Assembly: GCA_947644715.1 (NCBI GenBank)
Contig: CANSAP010000011.1
Location: forward strand, 1 to 64,000
Length of the DNA stretch: 64,000 nucleotides
Reading direction: 5' to 3'
From: an uncultured Bacteroidales bacterium
GTDB lineage: Bacteria > Bacteroidota > Bacteroidia > Bacteroidales > Muribaculaceae
The position numbers were made by a program, and so were the translations under genes. This document shows positions 45,062-53,249 of the stretch, in pieces. Each line of letters opens with the position of its first letter. Position 1 is the first letter of the stretch. The notes under the pieces were generated by a model. It did not search any database. It saw nothing but the letters and a program-made list of their open reading frames with translations, and was not told the origin of the DNA.

Positions 45062-47218
45062 ATGAGACTGTACAAGACTAACGAAATCAAAAACATCGCC
45101 CTTCTCGGAAGCAAGGGCTCGGGTAAAACCACACTCGCAGAGGCTATGCTCCTGGAGTGTGGAGTGATAAAACGTCGCGGCACTGTGGATGCCGGAAACA
45201 CCGTATGTGACTACTTCCCCGTGGAGAAAGAATATGGCTACTCAGTCTTCTCCACCCTTTTCTACGCCGAATTCCTCGGCAAAAAGCTGAACGTTATTGA
45301 CTGCCCCGGCTCAGATGACTTCGTGGGTAACGCATATACAGCGCTTGGTGTGGCCGACACCGGTGTGATTGTTGTGGACGCACAGTATGGTGTGGAGGTC
45401 GGCACTCAGAACATTTTCCGCACCACGGCCAAACTCAAAAAGCCCGTGCTCTTCGCCATGAACCAGCTTGACGGAGAAAAGGCTGACTATGACAATGCGC
45501 TCGAAAGCCTGCGCGAGCATTATGGCAACAAGGTCGTAGTCGTGCAGTATCCGCTGCAGAGCGGTCCCGGCTTTAATGCCATGATTGACGTGCTGCTCAT
45601 GAAGAAATATGAGTGGGGTCCCGAGGGAGGTGTGCCCACTATCAGCGAGATTCCGGCTGACCAGATGGATCGAGCCAATGAACTGCACAACGCGCTCGTG
45701 GAGGCCGCCGCTGAGAATGACGAGACTCTCATGGACAAGTATTTCGAGGAGGGACACCTCACTGAGGACGAGATGCGTAACGGTATACGCAAAGGTCTCA
45801 TCGACCGTTCCATCTTCCCGGTGTTCTGTGTCAGCGCCGCCAAGGATATGGGTGTGCGCCGCATGATGGAATTCCTCGGAAATGTTTGCCCCTTCGTTGA
45901 CGACATGCCGGCTCCGCTCACAGTCAATGATGAGGAGGTGAAGCCGGACGCATCCGGTCCCGTAAGCATCTTTGTCTTCAAGACCTCTGTTGAGCCGCAC
46001 ATCGGCGAAGTGAGCTACTTCAAGGTGATGAGCGGAACACTGAAGGCCGGTGCTGACCTGGAGAACATAAACCGCGGCAGCAAGGAGCGCTTCGCCCAGC
46101 TCTTCACCGTGTGTGGTCAGCTCCGCACTCCCGTGGATGCTCTGGAGGCCGGCGACATAGGCGCTTCCGTGAAGCTCAAGGATGTGCGCACCGGCAACAC
46201 TCTTAACGAAAAGGGTTGCGACTACCGCTTCGACTTCATCAAATATCCCAAGCCCAAATACCAACGCGCCATCAAGCCGCAGAACGAGGCTGACTCCGAG
46301 AAGCTGAGTGCCATCCTGACCCGCATGCGCGAGGAGGATCCCACGTGGATTGTAGAGCAGAGCAAAGAGCTCAAGCAGCTCATAGTGAGCGGTCAGGGTG
46401 AATTCCATCTGCGCACGCTGAAATGGCGCATTGAGAATAATGAGAAACTCCCGATCGAATATCTCGAACCCCGCATCCCCTATCGCGAGACAATAACCAA
46501 GGCGGCTCGGGCTGACTATCGCCACAAGAAGCAGTCAGGCGGCAGCGGACAATTCGGCGAAGTTCATCTGATTGTTGAGCCTTACAGCGAAGGTATGCCT
46601 GAACCTGACACCTACCGTTTCGGCAACCAGGAGTTTAAGCTCAACGTCAGAGACAAGCAGGAAATCCCCTTGGAATGGGGGGGCAAGCTCGTTGTTTACA
46701 ACTGCATTGTGGGTGGTGCCATCGATGCACGCTTCATTCCGGCCATCGTCAAGGGTCTGATGGATCGCATGGAGCAGGGTCCGCTCACCGGCTCCTACGC
46801 CCGCGACGTGCGTGTAATGATTTATGACGGCAAGATGCATCCCGTTGACTCCAATGAAATCTCCTTCCGCCTGGCGGGTCGCAACGCCTTCAGCGAAGCC
46901 TTCCGTAATGCCGGTCCGAAGATTCTTGAACCCGTGTATGACGTTGAAGTGCTCACTCCGGCTGACACTATGGGCGATGTAATGGGTGACCTGCAAGGAC
47001 GCCGAGCCATCATCATGGGCATGGAGAGCGAAAACGGCATTGAGAAGCTCAAGGCCAAAGTGCCTCTGAAGGAGATGAGCAGCTACTCAACTTCTCTCAG
47101 CTCGTTGTCAGGCGGACGAAGCTCTTTCACCATGGACTTCGCAGCATACGAACTTGTGCCCGGCGATGTTCAGGATAAACTGCTCAAGGCCTACGCCGAA
47201 TCACAGACAGAAGAATAA
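45062..47218 (+). CDS. fusA2: EF-G paralogue lacking the catalytic histidine (EF-G2 type)
   Basis: A 718-residue translation factor with all five EF-G domains. The G1 loop is GSKGSGKT (16-23). Switch I reads EKEYGYSV where EF-G has RERGITI. Switch II is DCPGS (80-84), so the catalytic His of DTPGH is Ser84. G4 is NQLD (134-137) instead of NKxD. These changes predict weak or no GTP hydrolysis while domains III-V (for example HKKQSGGSGQFGEV) remain intact. From memory, Bacteroides has a second EF-G of this kind that works without GTPase activity and matters in starvation and gut colonisation; this gene fits it. Canonical fusA is not in the window. Two hairpins follow the gene. Confidence 0.88.
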   Translation: MRLYKTNEIKNIALLGSKGSGKTTLAEAMLLECGVIKRRGTVDAGNTVCDYFPVEKEYGYSVFSTLFYAEFLGKKLNVIDCPGSDDFVGNAYTALGVADTGVIVVDAQYGVEVGTQNIFRTTAKLKKPVLFAMNQLDGEKADYDNALESLREHYGNKVVVVQYPLQSGPGFNAMIDVLLMKKYEWGPEGGVPTISEIPADQMDRANELHNALVEAAAENDETLMDKYFEEGHLTEDEMRNGIRKGLIDRSIFPVFCVSAAKDMGVRRMMEFLGNVCPFVDDMPAPLTVNDEEVKPDASGPVSIFVFKTSVEPHIGEVSYFKVMSGTLKAGADLENINRGSKERFAQLFTVCGQLRTPVDALEAGDIGASVKLKDVRTGNTLNEKGCDYRFDFIKYPKPKYQRAIKPQNEADSEKLSAILTRMREEDPTWIVEQSKELKQLIVSGQGEFHLRTLKWRIENNEKLPIEYLEPRIPYRETITKAARADYRHKKQSGGSGQFGEVHLIVEPYSEGMPEPDTYRFGNQEFKLNVRDKQEIPLEWGGKLVVYNCIVGGAIDARFIPAIVKGLMDRMEQGPLTGSYARDVRVMIYDGKMHPVDSNEISFRLAGRNAFSEAFRNAGPKILEPVYDVEVLTPADTMGDVMGDLQGRRAIIMGMESENGIEKLKAKVPLKEMSSYSTSLSSLSGGRSSFTMDFAAYELVPGDVQDKLLKAYAESQTEE

Positions 47219-47330
47219 AAGTAAGGTGTGTCAAACAGCCGAAAGCAACCGCCGGGCGCAAATCCCCCTTTTTTGACACATCTGCTCCCCGATAAGAAAC
47301 TACTGAATCCAGACGATAACTAACCTATCC

Positions 47331-47366
47331 GAGGACACCCGGGACTCCGGGTGTCCTCACTTTTTT
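47331..47366 (+). terminator. Terminator of the EF-G paralogue
   Basis: A 12-bp perfect stem (47331-47342 with 47347-47358), loop GACT, then ACTTTTTTAA. It lies 113 bases after the stop. Confidence 0.85.
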
Positions 47367-47395
47367 AAGTACCTTCAAACCGAGACTACAGTTAA

Positions 47396-47435
47396 ACTCA
47401 AAAAGGATGGAAGGTATCAATGACACCTTCCATCC
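47396..47435 (-). terminator. Minus-strand terminator facing the ROK kinase gene
   Basis: An 11-bp perfect stem (47405-47415 with 47425-47435). On the minus strand it is followed by TTTTTGAG. Transcripts from the ROK gene would first pass both palindromic elements. Confidence 0.65.
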
Positions 47436-47456
47436 TTATATCGTTATGCGTATCTC

Positions 47457-47607
47457 AGAGAGTGTTTACTTTTAACTCGTATTAATATTGCGAGGATTTT
47501 TTGAATGATTTTTGCGAGTGGAAGAGGGAGCTATGCGGGCATAGCGACTGATGAAACTCGGCAAAAAGCATCGAAAAATACCGCAAGATTAATGCGAAAC
47601 ACTCTCT
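47457..47607. repeat. 151-bp palindromic element sharing the repeat core (copy B')
   Basis: Terminal inverted repeat AGAGAGTGTTT (47457-47467; 47597-47607), with a further inverted segment just inside (TATTAATATTGCG / CGCAAGATTAATG). The centre is GCTATG-CGGG-CATAGC (47530-47545) inside GAAGAGGGA...GACTGATGAAACTCGGC. The stem differs from other copies at three consecutive pairs, and all three are compensated. Confidence 0.75.
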
Positions 47608-47647
47608 TTAAGCTCAATATATTAATTGTGTGTTAAAAGTAAACACA

Positions 47648-47841
47648 GAAGTCATCTTGACTTTTTTACGAAAACTTAAAAATAGAATAAAATCGTTTTC
47701 TTCGAGGTCATTCTTCATTAATATTTTGGCATCTTCCAATCCTTTCATCAGTCGCATAGCCCGCTATGCTCCCTCTTCATGAATTGAAATCTGCTCAAAA
47801 TCTTAATAAAGCATATCCTCGAAAAAAGTCAAGATGACTTC
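47648..47841. repeat. 194-bp near-palindromic repeat, copy B
   Basis: Perfect 20-base terminal inverted repeats starting GAAGTCATCTTGACTTTTTT. After the right terminal repeat the two arms continue to match imperfectly up to the core hairpin (47754-47769), apart from the left-arm insert. Same orientation as copy A. Confidence 0.9.
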
Positions 47842-47853
47842 ACACTCTCAGTC

Positions 47854-48882
47854 TTACTCGGCAACGGGAGCGGCGGGAGCAGCTTCTACCGCTGATGTGG
47901 TGGCAGGCACCTCAGCACGGTATTTTGCTTCCCAGCCGAGAGCTGATGCACCAAGCACTGCGGCATCACTCTCCTTAAGCTCTGAGAGAATTACTTTTGT
48001 CTTACCGCGGAAGATAGCCATTACGCTGGAGTTCATTGCTTCAACGAGGGGACGCATCAGCAGGTCGCCACTCTTTGAAAGACCACCGAACAGGATAATG
48101 GCCTGCGGGCTGGAGAACGCAATCATATCAGCGAAGGCCTCGCCCAGGATTTTACCGGTATATTCGAAAATTTCCTTGGCAAGTTTATCGCCGGTGATGG
48201 CGGCGTCATAGACATCCTTACTGGTAATCGCATCGATGTCGAGGTTGCGAAGCGTGGAGGGATCAGTGCGGATTTCAAGGAATTCGCGTGCGGTGCGAGC
48301 TACACCGGTAGCTGATGCGTAAGCTTCCAGACAGCCGCAACGACCGCAGCCGCAGATACGACCGTTGTTGCGCTTCACAATTACGTGACCGAGCTCGCCG
48401 GCGAAACCGTCGTGGCCGTAAACCACCTGACCGTTGATAACGATGCCGGAGCCTACGCCTGTGCCGAGAGTAATCATGATGAAATCCTTCATGCCACGGG
48501 CTGCACCGTAAGTCATCTCTCCGATAGCGGCTGCATTGGCATCATTAGTGATGGCCACCGGAATGCCATTGAACGCACGGCTAACCTTTTCGGCCAGAGC
48601 CACGTTGTTACCCCAAGGCAGATTAACACCATTGTCGATTGTGCCGGTGTAATAGTTGGCGTTCGGGGCACCTATGCCGATACCCTGAATCTTATCCTCA
48701 GCCTCATTGAGCTTGAGGAGGCGCATAACTTCGGTGTGAAGTTCCTCCACATAGTCATCGAAGTTAGTGTGCTTGCGGGTCTTTATGCTGTCAGAGGCTA
48801 CAACCTGACCACGGGCATCAACGATGCCGAATACTGTATTGGTACCACCTATATCGATACCAAGAACGTAGGGTTTGCTCAT
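47854..48882 (-). CDS. ROK-family sugar kinase, probably glucokinase
   Basis: A 342-residue sugar kinase. The N-terminal ATP site is GIDIGGTNTVFGI, catalytic Asp114 lies in ITNDANAAA, and the ROK zinc motif is Cys177, 179, 182 and 184 with His166 (GELGHV; CGCGRCGCLEAYAS). Bacteroidota ROK kinases of this length usually phosphorylate glucose, but related members act on N-acetylhexosamines, so the substrate is not fixed. The last 25 residues form an Ala/Pro/Val-rich tail outside the fold. It has its own promoter box and ends against convergent EF-G2. Confidence 0.88.
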   Translation of the reverse strand: MSKPYVLGIDIGGTNTVFGIVDARGQVVASDSIKTRKHTNFDDYVEELHTEVMRLLKLNEAEDKIQGIGIGAPNANYYTGTIDNGVNLPWGNNVALAEKVSRAFNGIPVAITNDANAAAIGEMTYGAARGMKDFIMITLGTGVGSGIVINGQVVYGHDGFAGELGHVIVKRNNGRICGCGRCGCLEAYASATGVARTAREFLEIRTDPSTLRNLDIDAITSKDVYDAAITGDKLAKEIFEYTGKILGEAFADMIAFSSPQAIILFGGLSKSGDLLMRPLVEAMNSSVMAIFRGKTKVILSELKESDAAVLGASALGWEAKYRAEVPATTSAVEAAPAAPVAE

Positions 48883-48978
48883 TGCGTGTTTGTAGATTTT
48901 ATTGTTAACAATTAATTATCAAACTGTTAGCATTCCGTTGGGAAACTCTATGTTATTCACGGGGTGCGTTATACCGCG

Positions 48979-48986
48979 CAAAATTA
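48979..48986 (-). promoter_or_regulatory. -7 box of the ROK kinase gene
   Basis: TAATTTTG on the minus strand, about 97 bases before the start. Confidence 0.5.
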
Positions 48987-49061
48987 TAAAATCTCCGTCA
49001 CTTTTCCTAATATTTTCGCAATTAAATCCTAATAAATAGTGCGTTACGGGTATATCCGGCT

Positions 49062-50282
49062 CTATTTCTGCTCGGCATCGAAGCCGGCGGCTCTCACGGC
49101 AGCAATCAAATCCTGCGGGTTATGTTCCCCCTCTACTGTGGCTTTTCCGGCGGAAAGACTTACCTCTACCTGCGCCACGCCGGGCACTGAACTGATACTC
49201 TTTGTTACGGCTGCCTGACAGTGCGGGCAGTTCATGCCTGTGATTGAATATTCTTTTGTCATGGTTGATGTTATTGAGTGTTTGGGTATATATCTCCGAA
49301 TGAAAGCTATCACGAGAAGAAGCACGAGCAGAGCTGAGCAGATGGCCGGGAAGAGGCCAATGTGAGCTGCATGACACATCATTCCCGTGCCTGAGAGAGG
49401 CGCAAACCATGCTGCCGGCAAGAGATAATCAATTGCCAGTCCGAAGGCTATCGAGCCTAATACGATTGATGCCAGATAGATGCACGCTGATTTCTTCCCC
49501 ATCTCTCGGGAGATGAGTGTGAATGAGGCGAAGTTGGCAGCAGGACCGGCCATCAGGAGCACCAATGCAGTGCCCGGCGAGAGGCCTTTGAGCATCAAGG
49601 ACAATGCGATGGGTATTGAACCCGTGGCACAGACATACATCGGGATAGCCACGACAAGCACCGCTATCATTGAAAGTAACGGATTGCGGCCGAGGATTGA
49701 GAAGAAGTCAGCCGGCACATATACCGTTATGAGAGCGGCAATTATCAGCCCGACCACAAGCCATCCGCCGATGCTGCCCACGAGGTCGATGAAGCCGTAG
49801 CGCAGCGCGTCGGTGGCTTTCCGCAGGAAGCTGCGCGACTCTGTCCTCCCCTCCGTGGGAGCGCATGTAATGACTTCCCGCTCCGTTTCGCTGTGACCGA
49901 CAGCCACGCCACCAAACAGAGCTGTCACGAGCGCCGCTATCGGACGCACTATGGCAAATGCCGGGCCTAAGAGTGACCAGGTGGCCGCTATGCTGTCGAC
50001 ACCGGTCTGCGGAGTGGATATCAGAAACGAGGTAGAGGCTGCGCGCGAAGCTCCGTTACGGCGCATAGCCACGGCTGTCGGGAGCACCCCACAGGAGCAG
50101 AGCGGGAGAGGCACACCAATCATGGCGGCTTTGACGACAGGTTTCCATCCGGTGCCGGAAAGATGGCGAGCCATAGTGCGCTGCGGAATAAAAGCATGCA
50201 GCACGCCGGCTATAAAGAAGCCCAGCAGAATGTAAGGAGACATCTCTGCGAGCATGAAGAGTAGTGCATTCAGTAGTTCCAT
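49062..50282 (-). CDS. Metal-efflux permease (SO_0444/ArsP-like) with a C-terminal heavy-metal-binding domain
   Basis: A 406-residue membrane protein of the DUF318/ArsP-like permease group, with 8-10 helices. The signature PLPLCSCGVLPTAVAMRRNGAS (about residues 60-80) has the paired cysteines of the transport site. The C-terminal 65 residues are an HMA domain with the metal site GMNCPHC. Together this matches the copper/zinc efflux permeases of the SO_0444 type. The ATG at 50282 is chosen since the promoter box lies at 50306-50313, upstream of it, and would not cover a longer start at 50330. It is divergent from a Fur-family regulator. Confidence 0.85.
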   Translation of the reverse strand: MELLNALLFMLAEMSPYILLGFFIAGVLHAFIPQRTMARHLSGTGWKPVVKAAMIGVPLPLCSCGVLPTAVAMRRNGASRAASTSFLISTPQTGVDSIAATWSLLGPAFAIVRPIAALVTALFGGVAVGHSETEREVITCAPTEGRTESRSFLRKATDALRYGFIDLVGSIGGWLVVGLIIAALITVYVPADFFSILGRNPLLSMIAVLVVAIPMYVCATGSIPIALSLMLKGLSPGTALVLLMAGPAANFASFTLISREMGKKSACIYLASIVLGSIAFGLAIDYLLPAAWFAPLSGTGMMCHAAHIGLFPAICSALLVLLLVIAFIRRYIPKHSITSTMTKEYSITGMNCPHCQAAVTKSISSVPGVAQVEVSLSAGKATVEGEHNPQDLIAAVRAAGFDAEQK

Positions 50283-50305
50283 AGTATTCAAATCTATTTT
50301 CAACG

Positions 50306-50313
50306 CAAAGTTA
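50306..50313 (-). promoter_or_regulatory. -7 box of the metal permease gene
   Basis: TAACTTTG on the minus strand, 24 bases before the ATG at 50282. It lies in the 129-base divergent region shared with the Fur-family gene, where an operator would be expected. Confidence 0.55.
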
Positions 50314-50411
50314 ATAAACAGACTCTGCAACTTGGTGTCAAACCTTCCTTTTTACACAATTCCATCACCCCCCTTACGTTTATTTAACAAAACCTACTAC
50401 CGGCACATTCT

Positions 50412-50834
50412 ATGCAAACCCTCGAAGAGACACTGACCGAGGCGGGCGTAAAGCCAACCTCCAACCGCATTATCGTTTTCCGCGAACTGCTGAAAAGTCC
50501 GCGCCCGCTTAGTCTTGGCGAGCTTGACACCGCAATAGAGACTCTGACTAAGTCAAGCATTCTGCGCGTGTTGACGCTGCTGATAGAGCATCATCTGATT
50601 CACACGGTTGAGGATGGGCGCGGCATAGTGAAATATGAGCTATGCCACGGAGGAGCCAATTGCACCGACAATGACATGCATGTGCATTTCTACTGCGAAG
50701 AATGCAGGGAGGTCTACTGCTTCGAGGATATCCCCGTGCCGCAAATAGCTCTCCCTGAAGAGTTTCACATCCATTCTGTGAATTATATGTTGAAAGGAGT
50801 TTGCCCCTCCTGCCGGGCGTCCAAACGCTTTTAA
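50412..50834 (+). CDS. Fur-family metalloregulator (Zur/Fur-like)
   Basis: A 140-residue winged-helix regulator. The DNA-binding half (about residues 1-75) has SNRIIVFRELLKSPRPLSLGELDTAI and SSILRVLTLLIEHHLI. The dimerisation half has a His-rich metal site (NDMHVHFYCEECREVYCF) and the structural cysteines CEEC and CPSC. Whether it senses zinc, iron or another metal cannot be read from sequence. The divergent metal-efflux permease suggests a metal-responsive pair. Helix 3 reads KSSILRVL where most Fur proteins have a TVYR motif, so its DNA site may be unusual. Confidence 0.85.
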   Translation: MQTLEETLTEAGVKPTSNRIIVFRELLKSPRPLSLGELDTAIETLTKSSILRVLTLLIEHHLIHTVEDGRGIVKYELCHGGANCTDNDMHVHFYCEECREVYCFEDIPVPQIALPEEFHIHSVNYMLKGVCPSCRASKRF

Positions 50835-50839
50835 CACAT

Positions 50840-50867
50840 TAAGAGTGTGTCTATAAGAGTGTGTCTA
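50840..50867 (+). repeat. Tandem 14-bp repeat between convergent genes
   Basis: TAAGAGTGTGTCTA occurs twice without any spacer (50840-50853, 50854-50867). The second copy covers the stop codon of the MscS gene on the other strand. The motif recurs near other gene ends in the window. Confidence 0.85.
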
Positions 50868-52397
50868 TGCCTTGGTGGCGCCTGCCTGCTCGGCCGGCAC
50901 ACCGTCGATGCCGGGCATGAAGGGATAAGGCAGCCCGTAGAGCTTGGCCGGATTCCCGTTGGCCTCCAGATAGCCGTTGTTGATTTCATCACGGCCGGAC
51001 GCGTTTTCAAATACATAGAGCCCGAAGCGCGGAAGCACAGCGGCGATATGCTCAAATATTTCCGACTGAATACCTTCATATGGAATCCAGGAGGAGGTGG
51101 CCGTAAAGCAATAGATCTGGAACGGGATGCCGTTGGCCGTCTGCTGGAGCGTATTCACAAAGCAGGTGTCATTATGCGATATGCTCGGCAGCGAATCCAG
51201 ATACATCTTGACGTAAGCGCGGAACAGCCCCAGATTCGTGTCAATAGTGCCGTCAGCCAGTCCGTCAGGATTATTCACATTCTGCTCTTTTCCGGCATTG
51301 CGCTGCTCCAGCTTGCGAGTGATGTAGTCCTTCATGAATGGGATTGACTCAAAGGTTGTCAACATCTCAGGACTCAGGAAGCGCACGGTGTCGGCATCAA
51401 TAAAATAGGTGCGACAGATGCGGCGGGTGCCACTCGTCTGCATAGTTCTATAATTCTGGAAAGAGCCGGACACGAGTGAATACGGAGGCAAAGTGGTGGT
51501 TGTCTTGTCCCAGTTCAGGACCTTAACGGAAGTAAGCGAAACTTCGGTAACGTTGCCGTTGGCCGTAGTGCCGTCGACCACAATCCAGTCCCCCACGCGC
51601 AGCATGTCATTCTCCGAGAGTTGCACTCCGGCCACAACGCCCAAAATCGAATCCTTGAAGACCAACATCAGCACTGCGGCGAATGCTCCCAACCCGGCCA
51701 GCAATGCCGCCGGCGACTTGTTGACGATAATGCCAACCACAATTATGCCCGCGATAAACCATATAATCACACGCGCCACCTGTGCCAGGCCCTTCAGTGG
51801 AAGACGCTTCTTATTGTCGCGCGAGTCAATATGCATCCAGATGACATCGATTAATGTATTGATTGACAGGGCAAAGCAACAGATTATGTACATCCACAGG
51901 AATTTCTCAAACCATTTCACTGCAGTTGACTCAGTGGACAGCGCAAACTGAATCAGAACTATTACCACAACAGGAGGGATTATGCGTGTGATTTTCGTAA
52001 AGAAATTACCGCGCGTCAGAAGCATCATGAAGGAATAGGGTTTATGCCGCGTGATGGCACGCACGATTCCTATTACAATCCATTTTATGGCTGCACCAAT
52101 AGCCAACGCTATTCCAACGACGAGCACGACGTAGAGCACACTGACCACATTTTCATCCTGCGCGAGTCCGAAAATGCGTGTCACAAATTTAACGATGTCC
52201 ATCAAGATACTTGCAATGAAATGCGTGCTTTCATTCGCAATCTTCGGGAGCTTTATCCCGGCATCAAAATTGCCCGTGGCACCCTGCCCGGCAACCATTA
52301 TGTTAAGTAGAGAAATTGGTGTCATGGTTATTTCAGTAGAGTTTATAATATATACGCCGGCGCCGACCTGATAGTTCATTTTCAAAAAGGCAAACAT
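50865..52397 (-). CDS. MscS-family mechanosensitive channel (YbdG-like)
   Basis: A 510-residue inner-membrane channel. Five or so helices are followed by the pore helix (SPAALLAGLGAFAAVLMLVFKDSILGVVAGVQL, about residues 240-272) with the Gly/Ala pattern of MscS. A cytosolic beta domain carries MLRVGDWIVVDGTTANGNVTEVSLTSVKV. The insertions and length resemble YbdG, which gives small-conductance channels and links to osmotic stress. The start is uncertain: Met1, Met7 or Met25 are all possible, and no promoter box helps. Confidence 0.85.
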   Translation of the reverse strand: MFAFLKMNYQVGAGVYIINSTEITMTPISLLNIMVAGQGATGNFDAGIKLPKIANESTHFIASILMDIVKFVTRIFGLAQDENVVSVLYVVLVVGIALAIGAAIKWIVIGIVRAITRHKPYSFMMLLTRGNFFTKITRIIPPVVVIVLIQFALSTESTAVKWFEKFLWMYIICCFALSINTLIDVIWMHIDSRDNKKRLPLKGLAQVARVIIWFIAGIIVVGIIVNKSPAALLAGLGAFAAVLMLVFKDSILGVVAGVQLSENDMLRVGDWIVVDGTTANGNVTEVSLTSVKVLNWDKTTTTLPPYSLVSGSFQNYRTMQTSGTRRICRTYFIDADTVRFLSPEMLTTFESIPFMKDYITRKLEQRNAGKEQNVNNPDGLADGTIDTNLGLFRAYVKMYLDSLPSISHNDTCFVNTLQQTANGIPFQIYCFTATSSWIPYEGIQSEIFEHIAAVLPRFGLYVFENASGRDEINNGYLEANGNPAKLYGLPYPFMPGIDGVPAEQAGATKA

Positions 52398-52775
52398 GCT
52401 AACTATCTGAATCGCACGAGGATAAAATTGCGTTAAAGAATTTTAACATTAGCACACGCGAATTTATGCACACTCAATCCGGCAGTGTGCAGTGCTGCAA
52501 AAATATGTTGTAAAACATGTTTTCGCTCAAACTGACTATGACTTAAAGAGTTGTGTGGCCAAACTCCGAATCTGTTAAGATTATTTGAAGATTTTTAGGG
52601 CTGAAAATTTTGCCTGTTCGAGCAAAAATTCTTAGTTTTGTCCTGACTGAAAGCTAAATCTTAAAATGAGTTAACACTTTAACAGTGAGCTTTCAGCAGA
52701 CTCTAATCCGGTTTCCCTATACATTTGGATTCCATAATACATTAACCCAATCTGATTTCACAATCACCATTTTCT
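52398..52775. other. Divergent region upstream of ndk
   Basis: AT-rich, without any open frame or long repeat. It contains a canonical ndk promoter (52609-52640) and a leader of about 130 bases. No promoter box for the MscS gene was found. Confidence 0.55.
52609..52640 (+). promoter_or_regulatory. Promoter of ndk
   Basis: TTTG (52609-52612), 20 bases, then TAGTTTTG (52633-52640): a very good match to the Bacteroidota consensus. Confidence 0.75.
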
Positions 52776-53240
52776 ATGGAACAGACCCTCGTAATCCTCA
52801 AGCCCTCCGCCATAGCCCGCGGCCTTATCGGCGATATCCTCGCCCGCATCGAGCGCAAAGGACTCATCATTACCGGCTTGAAGATGATGCAACTTGACGA
52901 AGCAATTCTGCGTGAGCACTATGCACATCTCGTTGACCGTCCGTTCTTCCCTTCAATTGTAGAGAGCATGACAGCCACTCCGGTGATTGTCATCTGCCTC
53001 AAAGGGGTTGATGTGGTGAGCGTTTTCCGAAAGATGACAGGTGTGACCAACGGCCGCAATGCCGAGCCGGGCACTTTGCGCGGCGACTTCTGCATGAGTG
53101 GCCAGGCTAATATCGTGCATGCATCTGACTCTGTGGAGAATGCCCGGCTTGAAATCAAGCGTTTCTTCAAGCCTGAAGAAATTTTCGACTACACTCCTCT
53201 TATGCTCCCCTTCCTCTACGGAGACGATGAGCTTAAATAA
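52776..53240 (+). CDS. ndk: Nucleoside diphosphate kinase
   Basis: A 154-residue cytosolic enzyme that transfers phosphate between nucleoside tri- and diphosphates. The catalytic His115 lies in ANIVHASDS, preceded by GTLRGDF. Length is normal for the family. The next gene starts 9 bases later. Confidence 0.97.
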   Translation: MEQTLVILKPSAIARGLIGDILARIERKGLIITGLKMMQLDEAILREHYAHLVDRPFFPSIVESMTATPVIVICLKGVDVVSVFRKMTGVTNGRNAEPGTLRGDFCMSGQANIVHASDSVENARLEIKRFFKPEEIFDYTPLMLPFLYGDDELK

Positions 53241-53249
53241 TAACAGACT

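Larger units (their letters stand above)
47219..47853. other. 635-base gap between convergent EF-G2 and ROK kinase genes
   Basis: No gene. It holds a terminator for each strand (47331-47366 plus; 47401-47435 minus) and two palindromic elements (47457-47607 and 47648-47841). Confidence 0.6.

Noticed and set aside
45311-46525. 404-residue open frame on the minus strand inside the EF-G paralogue
   Set aside because: Antisense shadow produced by the codon bias of fusA2; no start context or motif.
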